A stretch of DNA of 64,000 nt from CBFIHN01 sp965662575 (GCA_965662575.1 CBFIHN010000001.1:28540-92539); one strand, 5' to 3'. Positions 1 to 8,993 are shown, counted from the stretch's first letter. A program made the numbers and translations. Notes: generated by a model from the letters alone, not told the origin.

Positions 1-1289
1 ATCTCTCCTAATCTGGATAAAGTTTCAGCACCAATATTCAAAGGAGGTAGCCAATATATCGTATGACCAAGTGGTCGCAGTAATGCGCCTTGCCGAACTG
101 CCTCTTGGTATAATTGATAACCGGCACGACTAGGTAAGTTTTCAGCGGCTAAATCTGCTGCGATTACAGCACCAATACCACGAATATTCGTTAGCATACC
201 GGTTTTGTCTGCCACACGGTCAAACTCTTGCCTCATCATGGCTTGGAGTTGGGCTGCTCGATTGATAAGCCCCTCCTGTTCTATCACATTGAGCGTTGCT
301 AAAGCCAAACTGACACCAAGAGCATTGCCAGAGTAGGTGTGTGAATGTAAAAAAGCCTTCCCAGACTCGTTGTCGTCATAAAATGCTTGGTAAATAGGGT
401 TGGTAGTTAGCACAGCGCTAAATGGCATCCAACCAGACGTTAAGCCTTTCGATAAACAAACAAAGTCTGGTTTAATCAATGCGTGCTCACAGGCTAACAT
501 TTTCCCAGTTCGACCAATGCCTGTCATAATTTCATCAGCGATTAAATGGATATCATGCTGCTTGGCAAAATTTGCTAACCGAGATAAGAAATCTTGGCTA
601 TATACTTTCATCCCACCAGCACCCTGTAAAATAGGCTCGACAATGATGGCTGTGGCGTTATCGCAATATGGCAATAACGTTTTTTCAACTTCACCCCAAT
701 GTAATTCAGCATTGTGCCAAGCAGGATCATCAGCGCCACTGACAGACAGTGGTTCAACTAAAATAGGGTCAAATAACATGGTGCGATATGGCGTGCGATA
801 TAGGCCGAGATCACTCACACTTAATGCACCACTTGTTTCACCATGATAGCCATTTTTTAAGGCAATAAATTGAGTTTTGTTCGTGTTACCCTCTAAAACT
901 CGGTAATGTAGGCTCATTTTCATAGCGACTTCAACTGCACAGGAACCATCACCAGCATAAAAAACCTTCTCTAAATGTGGCATGAATGTGGTTAATTTTT
1001 GAGAGAGCCTCGTTATATTTTCATGCGTGGTATTGGCAAAGATAACATGCTCAAATTGCTCAATCTGATGAAGCAGTGCCTGCTTAAGTACTGGGTGATT
1101 ATGCCCTAGCGACTTGCACCACCAACTCGAAATGGCATCAATAATTTTTTTACCATCAGATAACTCTAGATAACTGCCATAAGCACGCTTTATCACTAAT
1201 GGCCTGAATTGCTCATAATCTTTCATTTGTGAGCAAGGATGCCAATTATATTTGAGGTCTAGCTGTTGTAAATCTGCATCAATTATCAT
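1..1289 (-). CDS. bioA: Adenosylmethionine-8-amino-7-oxononanoate aminotransferase, C-terminus cut by window edge
   Basis: This PLP-dependent class III aminotransferase makes 7,8-diaminononanoate from KAPA using S-adenosylmethionine as amino donor in biotin synthesis. The minus strand reads open without a stop from ATG at 1289 to the window edge. Early residues give a SSWWCKSLGHNHP stretch typical of BioA. The PLP lysine lies in CLSKGLTSGWMP. The last readable residues (GALLRPLGHTIYWLPPLN) match the BioA C-terminus, so only a few residues are missing. It diverges from bioB across an 86-bp gap that holds a BirA operator. Its substrate would come from BioF, which is decayed nearby. Confidence 0.95.
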   Translation of the reverse strand, partial: MIIDADLQQLDLKYNWHPCSQMKDYEQFRPLVIKRAYGSYLELSDGKKIIDAISSWWCKSLGHNHPVLKQALLHQIEQFEHVIFANTTHENITRLSQKLTTFMPHLEKVFYAGDGSCAVEVAMKMSLHYRVLEGNTNKTQFIALKNGYHGETSGALSVSDLGLYRTPYRTMLFDPILVEPLSVSGADDPAWHNAELHWGEVEKTLLPYCDNATAIIVEPILQGAGGMKVYSQDFLSRLANFAKQHDIHLIADEIMTGIGRTGKMLACEHALIKPDFVCLSKGLTSGWMPFSAVLTTNPIYQAFYDDNESGKAFLHSHTYSGNALGVSLALATLNVIEQEGLINRAAQLQAMMRQEFDRVADKTGMLTNIRGIGAVIAADLAAENLPSRAGYQLYQEAVRQGALLRPLGHTIYWLPPLNIGAETLSRLGE

Positions 1290-1320
1290 TTGTAAACCTA
1301 TTTATATTAATGGTTGACTA
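1290..1320. promoter_or_regulatory. BirA (biotin repressor) operator
   Basis: Half-site TTGTAAACC (1290-1298) is followed after 13 nt by GGTTGACTA (1312-1320), which mirrors it at 7 of 9 positions. This matches the known proteobacterial BirA palindrome TTGTAAACC...GGTTTACAA. The spacer is shorter than the 16 nt I recall for E. coli. The left half abuts the bioA start codon and the right half contains the bioB -35 hexamer, so one bound dimer could silence both directions. The cognate regulator birA lies at 4673-5668. Confidence 0.75.
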
Positions 1321-1342
1321 AGTGGAGATTAGCACCTACCAT
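1314..1342 (+). promoter_or_regulatory. bioB promoter
   Basis: A TTGACT -35 box (1314-1319), a 17-nt spacer and a TACCAT -10 box (1337-1342) precede the bioB ATG at 1376. The -35 box lies inside the right half of the BirA operator, which predicts repression by biotinyl-AMP-loaded BirA. Confidence 0.5.
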
Positions 1343-1375
1343 GTGCTGAAACAAGCAACGCAATAAAAAAAACTT

Positions 1376-2341
1376 ATGAGCCATTTTTTCGTCACCAAAG
1401 AGTTCATCAGTGAGCTATATCAAAAGCCTTTTTTTGAGTTAATACACCAGGCCTACCAATGCCATAGCGTACACTTTGAAGCTGGCGATATGGAATTCTG
1501 TGCCTTATGCAGTATCAAAACAGGTGCTTGTCCCGAAGACTGCGCTTATTGCCCGCAAAGTGGGCACTATAAAACCGGCCTGCAAAAAGAAAAACTGCTC
1601 GATATTAACGACGTCTTGGACCAGGCTAAATTAGCAAAGGCTAATGGTGCCAAACGTTTTTGTATGGGCGCAGCTTGGAAAAATCCACCCAAGAAGGATT
1701 TCCCTAAAGTACTTGAGATGATTGAGTCTGTGAAGGCGCTTGGCTTAGAGACCTGTGCAACACTTGGGATGCTCGATAAAAATCAGGCCGATGAATTGAA
1801 GGCGTCAGGATTAGATTATTATAATCACAATCTCGATACATCACCTGATTATTACCCAACGATTATTCAAACCAGAACCTATCAAGATCGCATTGATACT
1901 TTACATACCGTCGCTGCTGCAGGTATTAACGTCTGCTGTGGTGGCATTATTGGCATGGGAGAGACGCGTGAGGATCGTGTTGGCTTTCTATTAGCGCTAG
2001 CAGACCTACCTTCTGCACCTCAAAGCATTCCCATTAATGAATTGATTCCAATACCGGGCACACCACTAGCAAACCAACAAGCGGTTGATAGCTTTGAATT
2101 CATCAGAACAATTGCGATCACAAGAATTTTATTTCCTAAATCCAAAGTTAGGCTATCTGCAGGTCGAGAAAACATGTCAGATGAGATGCAAGCTTGGTGT
2201 TTTATGGCTGGTGCTAACTCAATATTTATCGGTGATAAATTACTCACTGCAAAGAACCCAGGACAAAACCAGGATATCCACCTATTAAACCGACTGGGAT
2301 TAAACGTTCCTAGGATTGCGAAGCAAAGTCAAAAATGCTGA
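1376..2341 (+). CDS. bioB: Biotin synthase
   Basis: Radical-SAM enzyme that inserts sulfur into dethiobiotin, the last step of biotin synthesis. The 321-residue protein has the radical-SAM CxxxCxxC cluster in KTGACPEDCAYCPQSGHY (about residues 48-65). It also has the conserved ETCATLGML, YYNHNLDTS and SAGRENM stretches, the last containing the Arg that helps ligate the [2Fe-2S] cluster. Length is normal for the family. It is the first gene of the rightward bio operon. Its stop codon overlaps the ATG of the bioF relic by 7 nt, so bioB and bioF were once translationally coupled. Confidence 0.97.
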   Translation: MSHFFVTKEFISELYQKPFFELIHQAYQCHSVHFEAGDMEFCALCSIKTGACPEDCAYCPQSGHYKTGLQKEKLLDINDVLDQAKLAKANGAKRFCMGAAWKNPPKKDFPKVLEMIESVKALGLETCATLGMLDKNQADELKASGLDYYNHNLDTSPDYYPTIIQTRTYQDRIDTLHTVAAAGINVCCGGIIGMGETREDRVGFLLALADLPSAPQSIPINELIPIPGTPLANQQAVDSFEFIRTIAITRILFPKSKVRLSAGRENMSDEMQAWCFMAGANSIFIGDKLLTAKNPGQNQDIHLLNRLGLNVPRIAKQSQKC

Positions 2342-2575
2342 GTGAATCATTAGATCACAGACTATCCGGGCATAGAACTAGACAACCAATCGAGCTAGGA
2401 AAATGATTGCAGCAATCATATCACCGGTGATGGAAACATCCACATCCATTTCTCTAGTGATGATAACTGGGAGCTTAAAATGCACCTCACACTGACATGC
2501 TTGACGAGGCGGCACGACACTCATGGTTGATGATGTTCCTGGCATGGATGTTCTTGGGAAGATGGGCAAATGCTA
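2335..2575 (+). pseudogene. bioF: bioF relic (8-amino-7-oxononanoate synthase), internally deleted and frameshifted
   Basis: The only bioF-like sequence in the operon lies between bioB and bioH, where bioF is expected. ATG at 2335 reads MLSESLDHRLSGHRTRQPIE and stops at 2404. After a +1 shift, 2402 onward gives DGNIHIHFSSDDNWELKMHL, which resembles the family's DG...INFSSNDYLGLK...HP. After a further shift and a large deletion, 2517-2575 gives LMVDDVPGMDVLGKMGKC, resembling the LMVDDAHG.GVLGK.G region with the PLP-contacting Asp. A normal BioF has about 380 residues, so most of the gene, including the PLP lysine and C-terminal domain, is gone. Identification rests on these short resemblances and on position. 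Confidence 0.72.
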
Positions 2576-3283
2576 AGCAAAATAAAGAACGTTTATGCTA
2601 TCCCAGGCTGGGGGTTTGCCACAACCATTTTTACAGAACTAAAGACTAACAAGTTCGATATTGTTGGCCTAGATTATATGGGATCTCGGGCATCTTCAAT
2701 CCATGACATAACGGCAATAATCGCCGCGAAAGTTCCAAATCATTCTATCTTACTAGGCTGGTCTTTTGGTGGAATGCTCGCAATCAAATTGGCCGCACAA
2801 CACCCCAGCAAAGTAAGACGCTTGATGCTTTTATCTAGTCAACCAAAATTATGTGTCGATGGTCAATGGCTTGGTATCAGTCAAACCAATGCAAATCAGT
2901 TTCTAGAACAATTTGAGAAATCACCACAGCAGCAAATGAAATATTTTGCTCGGCTGCTTTGCTATCCGTCTCGTTCGCCCACGTTACGTCAAATCATACA
3001 AAAGCACATGATTGATGAAGCCCAAACAGAGCTAAACTCGCTTTTAAAAATGTTGTTTAGTGAAGATTTAAGGCAAGACTATAGCAAATTGGGTATTGAT
3101 ATCCTTCACCTCATTTGTGAACAAGATGTTGTTTTAAAGCAACATGCCAGTCAGTTACAAAACCTCAACCATAGAGTCAAAGTGATTAGCCTCGAGGACG
3201 CGGGGCATGCTGATTTCCTAGTATCACCCAGCAGATATTCTGCAGCGATAGAACAGTTTATCAACCATGACAAATCAGATTAA
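2570..3283 (+). CDS. bioH: Pimeloyl-ACP methyl ester esterase
   Basis: Alpha/beta hydrolase of 237 residues that releases pimeloyl-ACP from its methyl ester, ending the BioC-BioH route to the pimelate moiety. The nucleophile elbow is GWSFGG (about residues 63-68). An Asp in CEQDVVLK and a His in DAGHADFL complete the likely catalytic triad. The N-terminal YAIPGWG stretch matches the oxyanion-loop region of BioH. The ATG overlaps the end of the bioF relic, and the 3' end overlaps bioC by 17 nt. Its upstream partner bioC is present, but the consumer of its product, bioF, is broken. Confidence 0.85.
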   Translation: MLSKIKNVYAIPGWGFATTIFTELKTNKFDIVGLDYMGSRASSIHDITAIIAAKVPNHSILLGWSFGGMLAIKLAAQHPSKVRRLMLLSSQPKLCVDGQWLGISQTNANQFLEQFEKSPQQQMKYFARLLCYPSRSPTLRQIIQKHMIDEAQTELNSLLKMLFSEDLRQDYSKLGIDILHLICEQDVVLKQHASQLQNLNHRVKVISLEDAGHADFLVSPSRYSAAIEQFINHDKSD

Positions 3284-4016
3284 AAAGAAAACCTGCCAGC
3301 ACTTTAATAAAGCTGCAGCGACTTATGATGCACATTGCAGCGTGCAAAACCAGATATGTGCCCATTCACTACAGTGCTTACGTAAGTTTGGATCTGACTT
3401 TCACTATATTGCTGATTTTGCCTGTGGCACGGGTGAAAGCACCTTACAACTCATACAGCATCTTACATTTCATCAATGCTATGCACTTGATTTCGCGAAA
3501 CAACTACTCACCGTGGCTCATAACAAACTTGTGGAATACGAATATATTGAAATTATTGAAGCGGACTTCGAGCAACCGTTGCTTATGATGAATAACCTTG
3601 ATCTGATTTTCTGTAATATGGGACTGCAATGGTCTAATGATATCGCGAAAACACTCAACCTATGGCATTCATATTTAGATGATAACGGCCTATTGTTATT
3701 TTCAATGCCAACCTCGAATAACTTCAAAGAGCTCGTACCTGAATATAAACCAAAATTCATGACACATCAGAAAATTGTTAGTCTTTTATCCAAACAAAAA
3801 TGGGGGTTACTGCTGACAGATATGACTGAAATAGTGCAGCCTTTTGACCACCCCCTTGACGCCTTAAGGTCATTAAAAGCAACAGGGACAAATTCTAATA
3901 AAGGCATTTATAAAAGACTTGGATTATCACCCATGAAGCTTGAACAAGTGTTTATTGACCCAACTGACGCCAAGCTGACTTATCAAATTGGTATTTACCT
4001 AGCGAGGAAAATTTAG
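3267..4016 (+). CDS. bioC: Malonyl-ACP O-methyltransferase
   Basis: SAM-dependent methyltransferase of 249 residues that methylates malonyl-ACP to start pimelate synthesis. Motif I is ADFACGTGEST (about residues 48-58), followed by a YALDFAKQLL acidic loop and NMGLQWSND, a typical BioC stretch. It overlaps bioH by 17 nt and its TAG stop shares a base with the GTG start of bioD, so bioH-bioC-bioD are translationally coupled. Nothing in the sequence suggests inactivation. Confidence 0.92.
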   Translation: MTNQIKKKTCQHFNKAAATYDAHCSVQNQICAHSLQCLRKFGSDFHYIADFACGTGESTLQLIQHLTFHQCYALDFAKQLLTVAHNKLVEYEYIEIIEADFEQPLLMMNNLDLIFCNMGLQWSNDIAKTLNLWHSYLDDNGLLLFSMPTSNNFKELVPEYKPKFMTHQKIVSLLSKQKWGLLLTDMTEIVQPFDHPLDALRSLKATGTNSNKGIYKRLGLSPMKLEQVFIDPTDAKLTYQIGIYLARKI

Positions 4017-4696
4017 TGAAAAACACCATATTTATGACGGGAACTGACACCGACATTGGGAAAACCTACGTGACTTGCTTGATGCTAAAAGCATTCAATG
4101 AATCTGGATTAAATACACTCGCATTAAAACCAATTGCCTCAGGGTGTCATAAGAATGAACAAGGTGAGCTTAGAAACGACGATGCTTTGCAACTGCAACA
4201 ACATGCCAACATTACAATCCCTTACTCAAGCGTTAACCCCATTACATTTGAACCACCCATTGCACCACATATTGCTGCGCATAATATAGGGGAAAAACTG
4301 TCCATACAGCAAATCGGAGACACCATAAAAAACTTGACTTGTCATTCAGCTGATATGACGTTGATTGAAGGTGTTGGTGGTTGGTCCGTTCCTATTAATC
4401 ATAGCGAACTACTCTCTGATGTCATCGCACAACTAGAGATCCCCATCATTCTAGTTGTTGGCATCAAATTAGGTTGCCTTAACCATGCGCTATTAACCTA
4501 TCAGAATATTCAAGCAAAAAATGTGCCTATACTGGGGTGGATGGCAAATTGTATAGACCCTAATACGCTATCAATACCGGAAAATATCGATACATTGGCA
4601 CAGTGGATAAATGAGCCATGCCTTGGGATTGTACCTTATGGTGATAAATCGACAACGTGTATTGATACAAAGCTAATCCGCGACCGACTTCTTTAA
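4016..4696 (+). CDS. bioD: Dethiobiotin synthetase
   Basis: ATP-dependent carboxylase of 226 residues that closes the ureido ring of dethiobiotin. The P-loop is GTDTDIGKTYVT (about residues 8-19), followed by the family's LKPIASGC and EGVGGWSVP stretches. Translation starts at GTG 4016, overlapping the bioC stop. The 3' end overlaps the convergent birA gene by 24 bp, leaving no room for a terminator between them. Length is normal. Confidence 0.95.
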   Translation: MKNTIFMTGTDTDIGKTYVTCLMLKAFNESGLNTLALKPIASGCHKNEQGELRNDDALQLQQHANITIPYSSVNPITFEPPIAPHIAAHNIGEKLSIQQIGDTIKNLTCHSADMTLIEGVGGWSVPINHSELLSDVIAQLEIPIILVVGIKLGCLNHALLTYQNIQAKNVPILGWMANCIDPNTLSIPENIDTLAQWINEPCLGIVPYGDKSTTCIDTKLIRDRLL

Positions 4697-5668
4697 AATC
4701 GAGGCATCTCCAGAAGAAAAAGCTAGCATTTGACCAGCCTCATTCTTTACCTGTAAATGTCCGTACTTGTTGATGCCTAAATACAAACCCGTGATTATTT
4801 TCTTGCCAGATACCAGTGATATGTGAGAGTTAGTCAGACAATCTCGCTGTTGCCATTCAGATTGAAAAACCTCTAACCCTTGTGATGAGAACTTTTCTAA
4901 ATAATCGATGACTGTATCGATAATATCTGGAACAAGCTGGTTACGATCAATATAGGCATTCACCGTGTTAGCCAGGGATGTCCAGTTTTGATCAATATCA
5001 GTCTGACCTGCTTTCTTCATGTTAACATTGAGACCAACACCAATGATAACCTGGCAAAAACCATTAGATTCTGCTTGAATCTCAATTAATGTCCCTGCCA
5101 GTTTTTTGCCCTCGAGTACAATATCATTTGGCCATTTGATCTTTAAAAGTTCACTGGGAATCTCTATCACTGAATTAATAGCACGGCATACAGCAAGACC
5201 GACGACTAAACTCAAACCGCTTAATTCACTAATATCCTTGTCAAAAGGGCAGAGCAAGGAAAGATAAACATTATCTGCAAATGGGGAATACCATTGCCGT
5301 TGCAGCCTAGCTTTTCCAGCAGTTTGAGTTTCAGCTAGGCAAGCGATAATATCCTGGTTGCCTTCGGATAGCGCTTTCAAGTAATCATTAGTAGAGGCGA
5401 TTTTTTCCAACACCACTACATTAACTGAGCGATGCCTAAGCCTAGACTGTAGTTGGTTTTTATCTAGAAGTAACAGCCGAGTATTTAGCTGATAACCTTT
5501 GCCTTTAGTCGATGTTAATGGCACGTGATATTGTTTTAGCTTCTTAATTGCCTTACAAATCGCTGCGCGCGAAGTCTCTAACTCATGACCGATAGATGTC
5601 CCATCATGATATTGCCCATCGTTAAGTAATTTAACCAATTCAACTAAATTCTGATTAAGTTCTCTCAT
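4673..5668 (-). CDS. birA: Biotin--protein ligase and bio repressor
   Basis: Bifunctional BirA of 331 residues that attaches biotin to acetyl-CoA carboxylase and represses the bio operon. An N-terminal winged-helix region (HDGTSIGHELETSRAAICKA, about residues 22-41) is followed by the ligase domain with KWPNDIVLEGKKLAGTLIE and a C-terminal SH3-like part. The adenylate loop normally reading GRGR..R.W is GKARLQRQW here, so the second and third loop residues differ from the usual Arg and Gly. Because the operator at 1290-1320 is present, a repressor role is likely. It is convergent with bioD, with 24 bp of overlap. Confidence 0.93.
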   Translation of the reverse strand: MRELNQNLVELVKLLNDGQYHDGTSIGHELETSRAAICKAIKKLKQYHVPLTSTKGKGYQLNTRLLLLDKNQLQSRLRHRSVNVVVLEKIASTNDYLKALSEGNQDIIACLAETQTAGKARLQRQWYSPFADNVYLSLLCPFDKDISELSGLSLVVGLAVCRAINSVIEIPSELLKIKWPNDIVLEGKKLAGTLIEIQAESNGFCQVIIGVGLNVNMKKAGQTDIDQNWTSLANTVNAYIDRNQLVPDIIDTVIDYLEKFSSQGLEVFQSEWQQRDCLTNSHISLVSGKKIITGLYLGINKYGHLQVKNEAGQMLAFSSGDASILKKSVAD

Positions 5669-5843
5669 CAGCCCACCTTGAACGTATTTGCTTCTAAGTT
5701 GGTGTATCGATAAAAACCCGTCCTGAACACTGTTAAGATCTTGTCAATATCATGCATACCCACACCCTGGTTATACCCATTTTAGCCATTAGAACTTACT
5801 CATAGGTAAGCAAGGTATGACAATAATGCAAAATCTAAAACCC

Positions 5844-7124
5844 TCATTTCAAGAAGACAGTTTGCTGGCGATCAGGTCCAGTAGAGACCATGGTAATCGG
5901 CACCTCCAGGAAGTCTTCAATCTGCTGTAAATAGTCCTTAGCAGCTTGCGGCAATTGCGTTACATCAGTGATAGCAAATGTGGATTCTGACCACCCTGGC
6001 ATTGTTTGATAAACAGGTTTACAGCGCACCAAATCATCTGCATCTGCCGGCGGATATTGAATTTTTTGGCCCTCTAATTCGTAGTGGGTACAGAGTTTAA
6101 GCTCGGTCAAGCCATCCAACACATCGAGCTTAGTGAGACAGAGTTGGGTCATACTATTCAATTGCGCTGACCGTTTTAAAATAACCAAATCCAACCAACC
6201 ACAACGGCGTGCACGTCCGGTAGTTGTACCGAATTCGTGTCCTTTTTCAGATAAGTGCTCACCGACTTGATCATCTAACTCCGTTGGCATGGGACCAGCA
6301 CCGACACGTGTGGTATAGGCTTTCACAATACCGATAACATCATCAATAAAACAGGGGCCAACACCACTACCCGTGGCTACTGCGCCGGCGGTGGTATTCG
6401 ATGAGGTGACAAATGGGTAAGTCCCATGATCAATATCCAACAAAGTCCCTTGCGCACCTTCAAACATAATCGGCTGACCGGCCTTGCGATAGCTGTGCAA
6501 CAACTCGGTGGTATCGACAATTAAATCTTGAAACTGTTCAGCCAACGCCATGGTGTCATCATAGATTTTGTCAACCGACAATTGCCCACCTTGGTGATAA
6601 TGTTCAAGCACATGATTATGATAATCCATCAAAATATGTAAGCGATCTTTAAAACGCTGAGGGTTTAACAAATCACCAACACGGACTGCACGACGCGCCA
6701 CTTTATCTTCATAAGCTGGGCCAATGCCACGACCCGTGGTCCCAATTGCCTTAGCACCACGCGCTTTTTCACGGGCTTGATCGAGCGCGATATGCACAGG
6801 CAAAATCAAGGGGCAATTGCCACTAATACGTAAACGGTGTTTAACTGGTATCCCTTGCTCTTCCAATGCTTGCATTTCTTTGCATAAGGCGTCTGGCGAA
6901 AACACCACGCCATTACCAATGACACTCATGATATGCGCATGCAAAATCCCCGAGGGGATAAGATGTAATTTCGTGACGTGACCATCAATCACCAAGGTGT
7001 GCCCCGCATTATGCCCGCCTTGAAAACGTACCACAGCAGCAACATCAGATGCCAATAAGTCAACAATTTTACCCTTACCTTCATCACCCCATTGGCTACC
7101 TAATACAACAATATTTTTGCTCAT
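5844..7124 (-). CDS. purA: Adenylosuccinate synthetase
   Basis: Couples IMP, aspartate and GTP to adenylosuccinate in AMP synthesis. The 426-residue protein starts MSKNIVVLGSQWGDEGKGK, whose GDEGKGK loop binds GTP and carries the catalytic Asp. GHNAGHT, GTTGRGIGPAYEDK and TRVGAGPMPTE follow in the family order. Length is normal. As in E. coli it lies downstream of hflKC, but a large lipoprotein gene intervenes here. Confidence 0.97.
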   Translation of the reverse strand: MSKNIVVLGSQWGDEGKGKIVDLLASDVAAVVRFQGGHNAGHTLVIDGHVTKLHLIPSGILHAHIMSVIGNGVVFSPDALCKEMQALEEQGIPVKHRLRISGNCPLILPVHIALDQAREKARGAKAIGTTGRGIGPAYEDKVARRAVRVGDLLNPQRFKDRLHILMDYHNHVLEHYHQGGQLSVDKIYDDTMALAEQFQDLIVDTTELLHSYRKAGQPIMFEGAQGTLLDIDHGTYPFVTSSNTTAGAVATGSGVGPCFIDDVIGIVKAYTTRVGAGPMPTELDDQVGEHLSEKGHEFGTTTGRARRCGWLDLVILKRSAQLNSMTQLCLTKLDVLDGLTELKLCTHYELEGQKIQYPPADADDLVRCKPVYQTMPGWSESTFAITDVTQLPQAAKDYLQQIEDFLEVPITMVSTGPDRQQTVFLK

Positions 7125-7155
7125 CGGTTTATATACTCATCAATTGCATGTGGGG

Positions 7156-7185
7156 ACTATAGCTAACAAACTGTGATGTGATCAA
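7156..7185 (-). promoter_or_regulatory. purA promoter
   Basis: On the minus strand TTGATC (7185-7180), an 18-nt spacer and TATAGT (7161-7156) stand about 30 nt upstream of the purA ATG at 7124. Four of six -35 bases and five of six -10 bases match the sigma-70 consensus. This suggests purA is transcribed separately from the hfl cluster. Confidence 0.5.
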
Positions 7186-7228
7186 GGGTCAGGGTAATTT
7201 TTTCAGTGCTTTTGCCATCATGTTTTTT

Positions 7229-8971
7229 TCAGCCGACAGCCAAATAGCCACCTAACTGCATCTGATATTTTCCATTAGGCACAGCAATTGATTGACACTG
7301 CGCACTATCTATTGTGCCATTGCTTGAATTTAGCGGACAGGCTTGCAACGTGATTTGATTTTTTTTCGTGAGGTAAATATAAGCCTGCTCAGCATTAATC
7401 CGATAAATCGCTGCCCCACGACCTAAATCAGCAAAATGTTGAAATGAACAATGCTCAAATGTTGGCTGATCCGCCGAGTCAATAAACTCAGTATCTGGGC
7501 AACTATATATACCGGTATAACCGGTACTTTTCTCAGCCGCAAAATAGGTATATTTTTTACCGTTAATCGACACTGACTTAACAAACAAAAACCGTCTGAT
7601 CCCTTTAGGATGGGCGGATTGATAACAAGACTTACCCGAGCTTGCGCAATATTCTGGGGGAATTTTTTTTATTGGATGGTCGATCAAACGTGCATAGGTT
7701 AATTGATTGGTATCAGTACTCGCAGAGATCAACCAATCACTATTGTTTTCAGAAATGACGGTCAGCGGGTAATTAGATAGGTTAAACATATCCCCCAGCT
7801 GAGCAACTGATTCAAGCTTACCACTTGCTATATTAAACCGCCTTTCAACGAGTGCAGGGTGTCTAGAGCCATTGCCATTGGCATTGAATAGATAATATTC
7901 CCCATTCAGATTTGCACTATAAATCATTGGCTGGACATATAAAAAGGAAACGCCCATCTGCTTGCAGGGGCTCTCAATAAAGGCCTTATTACTCACCGGA
8001 CAATAGCTTAGGTAACCCAAATTATGTTGACTATTATGAGAGGAAATATAAAGATATTTTTGACCTGAGATATTAGCGATTTGCAATACACCATAAGACT
8101 GGATGTATTTAAAGTGAGGCTGACGCATTACAAAACCTTGATGACAAGAGCCCAGACTAGCTTGATTATTGATTTCACAGCGTGTTATCTGGTTGTCCGT
8201 TGAAATATAATATAAATAAGAATTGGGTAAAATAATCAACGGCAGTAGGCCCTGGCCTGGCAGTAAATTGCTAGCATCAACCGCCAAATAATAGTGTGTC
8301 GGATAAGTGCTACCTTTAATAGTTAAAGTCATTGTGCAAGACTGGCCAGGGTTGAGTATTATTGGACTTTGTTGCGTTCCGCACTGATCACTGCCGATGG
8401 TCACCCCTTGAGGTACCACTGGAAAAACATCAAACAACGGATTATGACTCGTATTCTTGATGCTGACGGGATAACTTTTCCCTTGCTTTAGCAAAAATTT
8501 AGTCATCGGCTTACCATCAGAGAAAAAATTAACCGATGCTCTAGGGACTAGAGTATGAGGTGAAACAACTGTGACTGACTTTGATTTGCCAATCGTGCGA
8601 TTTGCGACAACAGCTGACAGTAAATGTGCGCATGCTTGATTAGACGCCAACAACTGAAAACTTGCAATGGCGCCCACCCTGATGGTTTGCTGTTTCGGAG
8701 TAATGCTGAGTTTAGACTGACAATTGGATGAATCAATCAGTGCAACGTGGTATGACTGCTGACTCACGTTTTTTCCCGAACCGACAACCAAACCACTATC
8801 AGCATAACTCAAACTAACAGAAGCCGTTGCACTGCCCAGCTGGGCGATACCTGCAGGAATGGCAATATGAGCAACCACCTGTTTGTCTGGGTTCACAGGA
8901 GCGACTGAATTCGTATGACTACCTGAACAGCCGGACAACAAAACAGTCAGTAAAATTAACCACCAAAACAT
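7229..8971 (-). CDS. Large secreted lipoprotein of unknown function
   Basis: The 580-residue protein begins MFWWLILLTVLLSGC, a lipoprotein signal with lipobox LSGC, so it is probably anchored in the outer membrane. Residues about 30-240 look like beta-sandwich material (QTIRVGAIASFQLLA, then ILNPGQSCTMTLTIKG). From about 250 on there are repeated units with YYISTDNQITRCEIN...SCH-type cysteine spacing, reminiscent of propeller-like lipoproteins seen in Legionella and Coxiella relatives. I know no named family. It lies between hflC (22 bp from its stop) and purA, where no such gene occurs in E. coli, and could be a lineage-specific surface protein. Confidence 0.8.
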   Translation of the reverse strand: MFWWLILLTVLLSGCSGSHTNSVAPVNPDKQVVAHIAIPAGIAQLGSATASVSLSYADSGLVVGSGKNVSQQSYHVALIDSSNCQSKLSITPKQQTIRVGAIASFQLLASNQACAHLLSAVVANRTIGKSKSVTVVSPHTLVPRASVNFFSDGKPMTKFLLKQGKSYPVSIKNTSHNPLFDVFPVVPQGVTIGSDQCGTQQSPIILNPGQSCTMTLTIKGSTYPTHYYLAVDASNLLPGQGLLPLIILPNSYLYYISTDNQITRCEINNQASLGSCHQGFVMRQPHFKYIQSYGVLQIANISGQKYLYISSHNSQHNLGYLSYCPVSNKAFIESPCKQMGVSFLYVQPMIYSANLNGEYYLFNANGNGSRHPALVERRFNIASGKLESVAQLGDMFNLSNYPLTVISENNSDWLISASTDTNQLTYARLIDHPIKKIPPEYCASSGKSCYQSAHPKGIRRFLFVKSVSINGKKYTYFAAEKSTGYTGIYSCPDTEFIDSADQPTFEHCSFQHFADLGRGAAIYRINAEQAYIYLTKKNQITLQACPLNSSNGTIDSAQCQSIAVPNGKYQMQLGGYLAVG

Positions 8972-8993
8972 GCTAAGTTACCTCACCAATAAT

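Noticed and set aside
400..846. 148-residue plus-strand ORF
   Set aside because: It is the antisense shadow of bioA, which has clear catalytic motifs.
5669..5843. Small gene or riboswitch between birA and purA
   Set aside because: No ORF, stable GC stem or known riboswitch core was seen. Nothing further could be supported.
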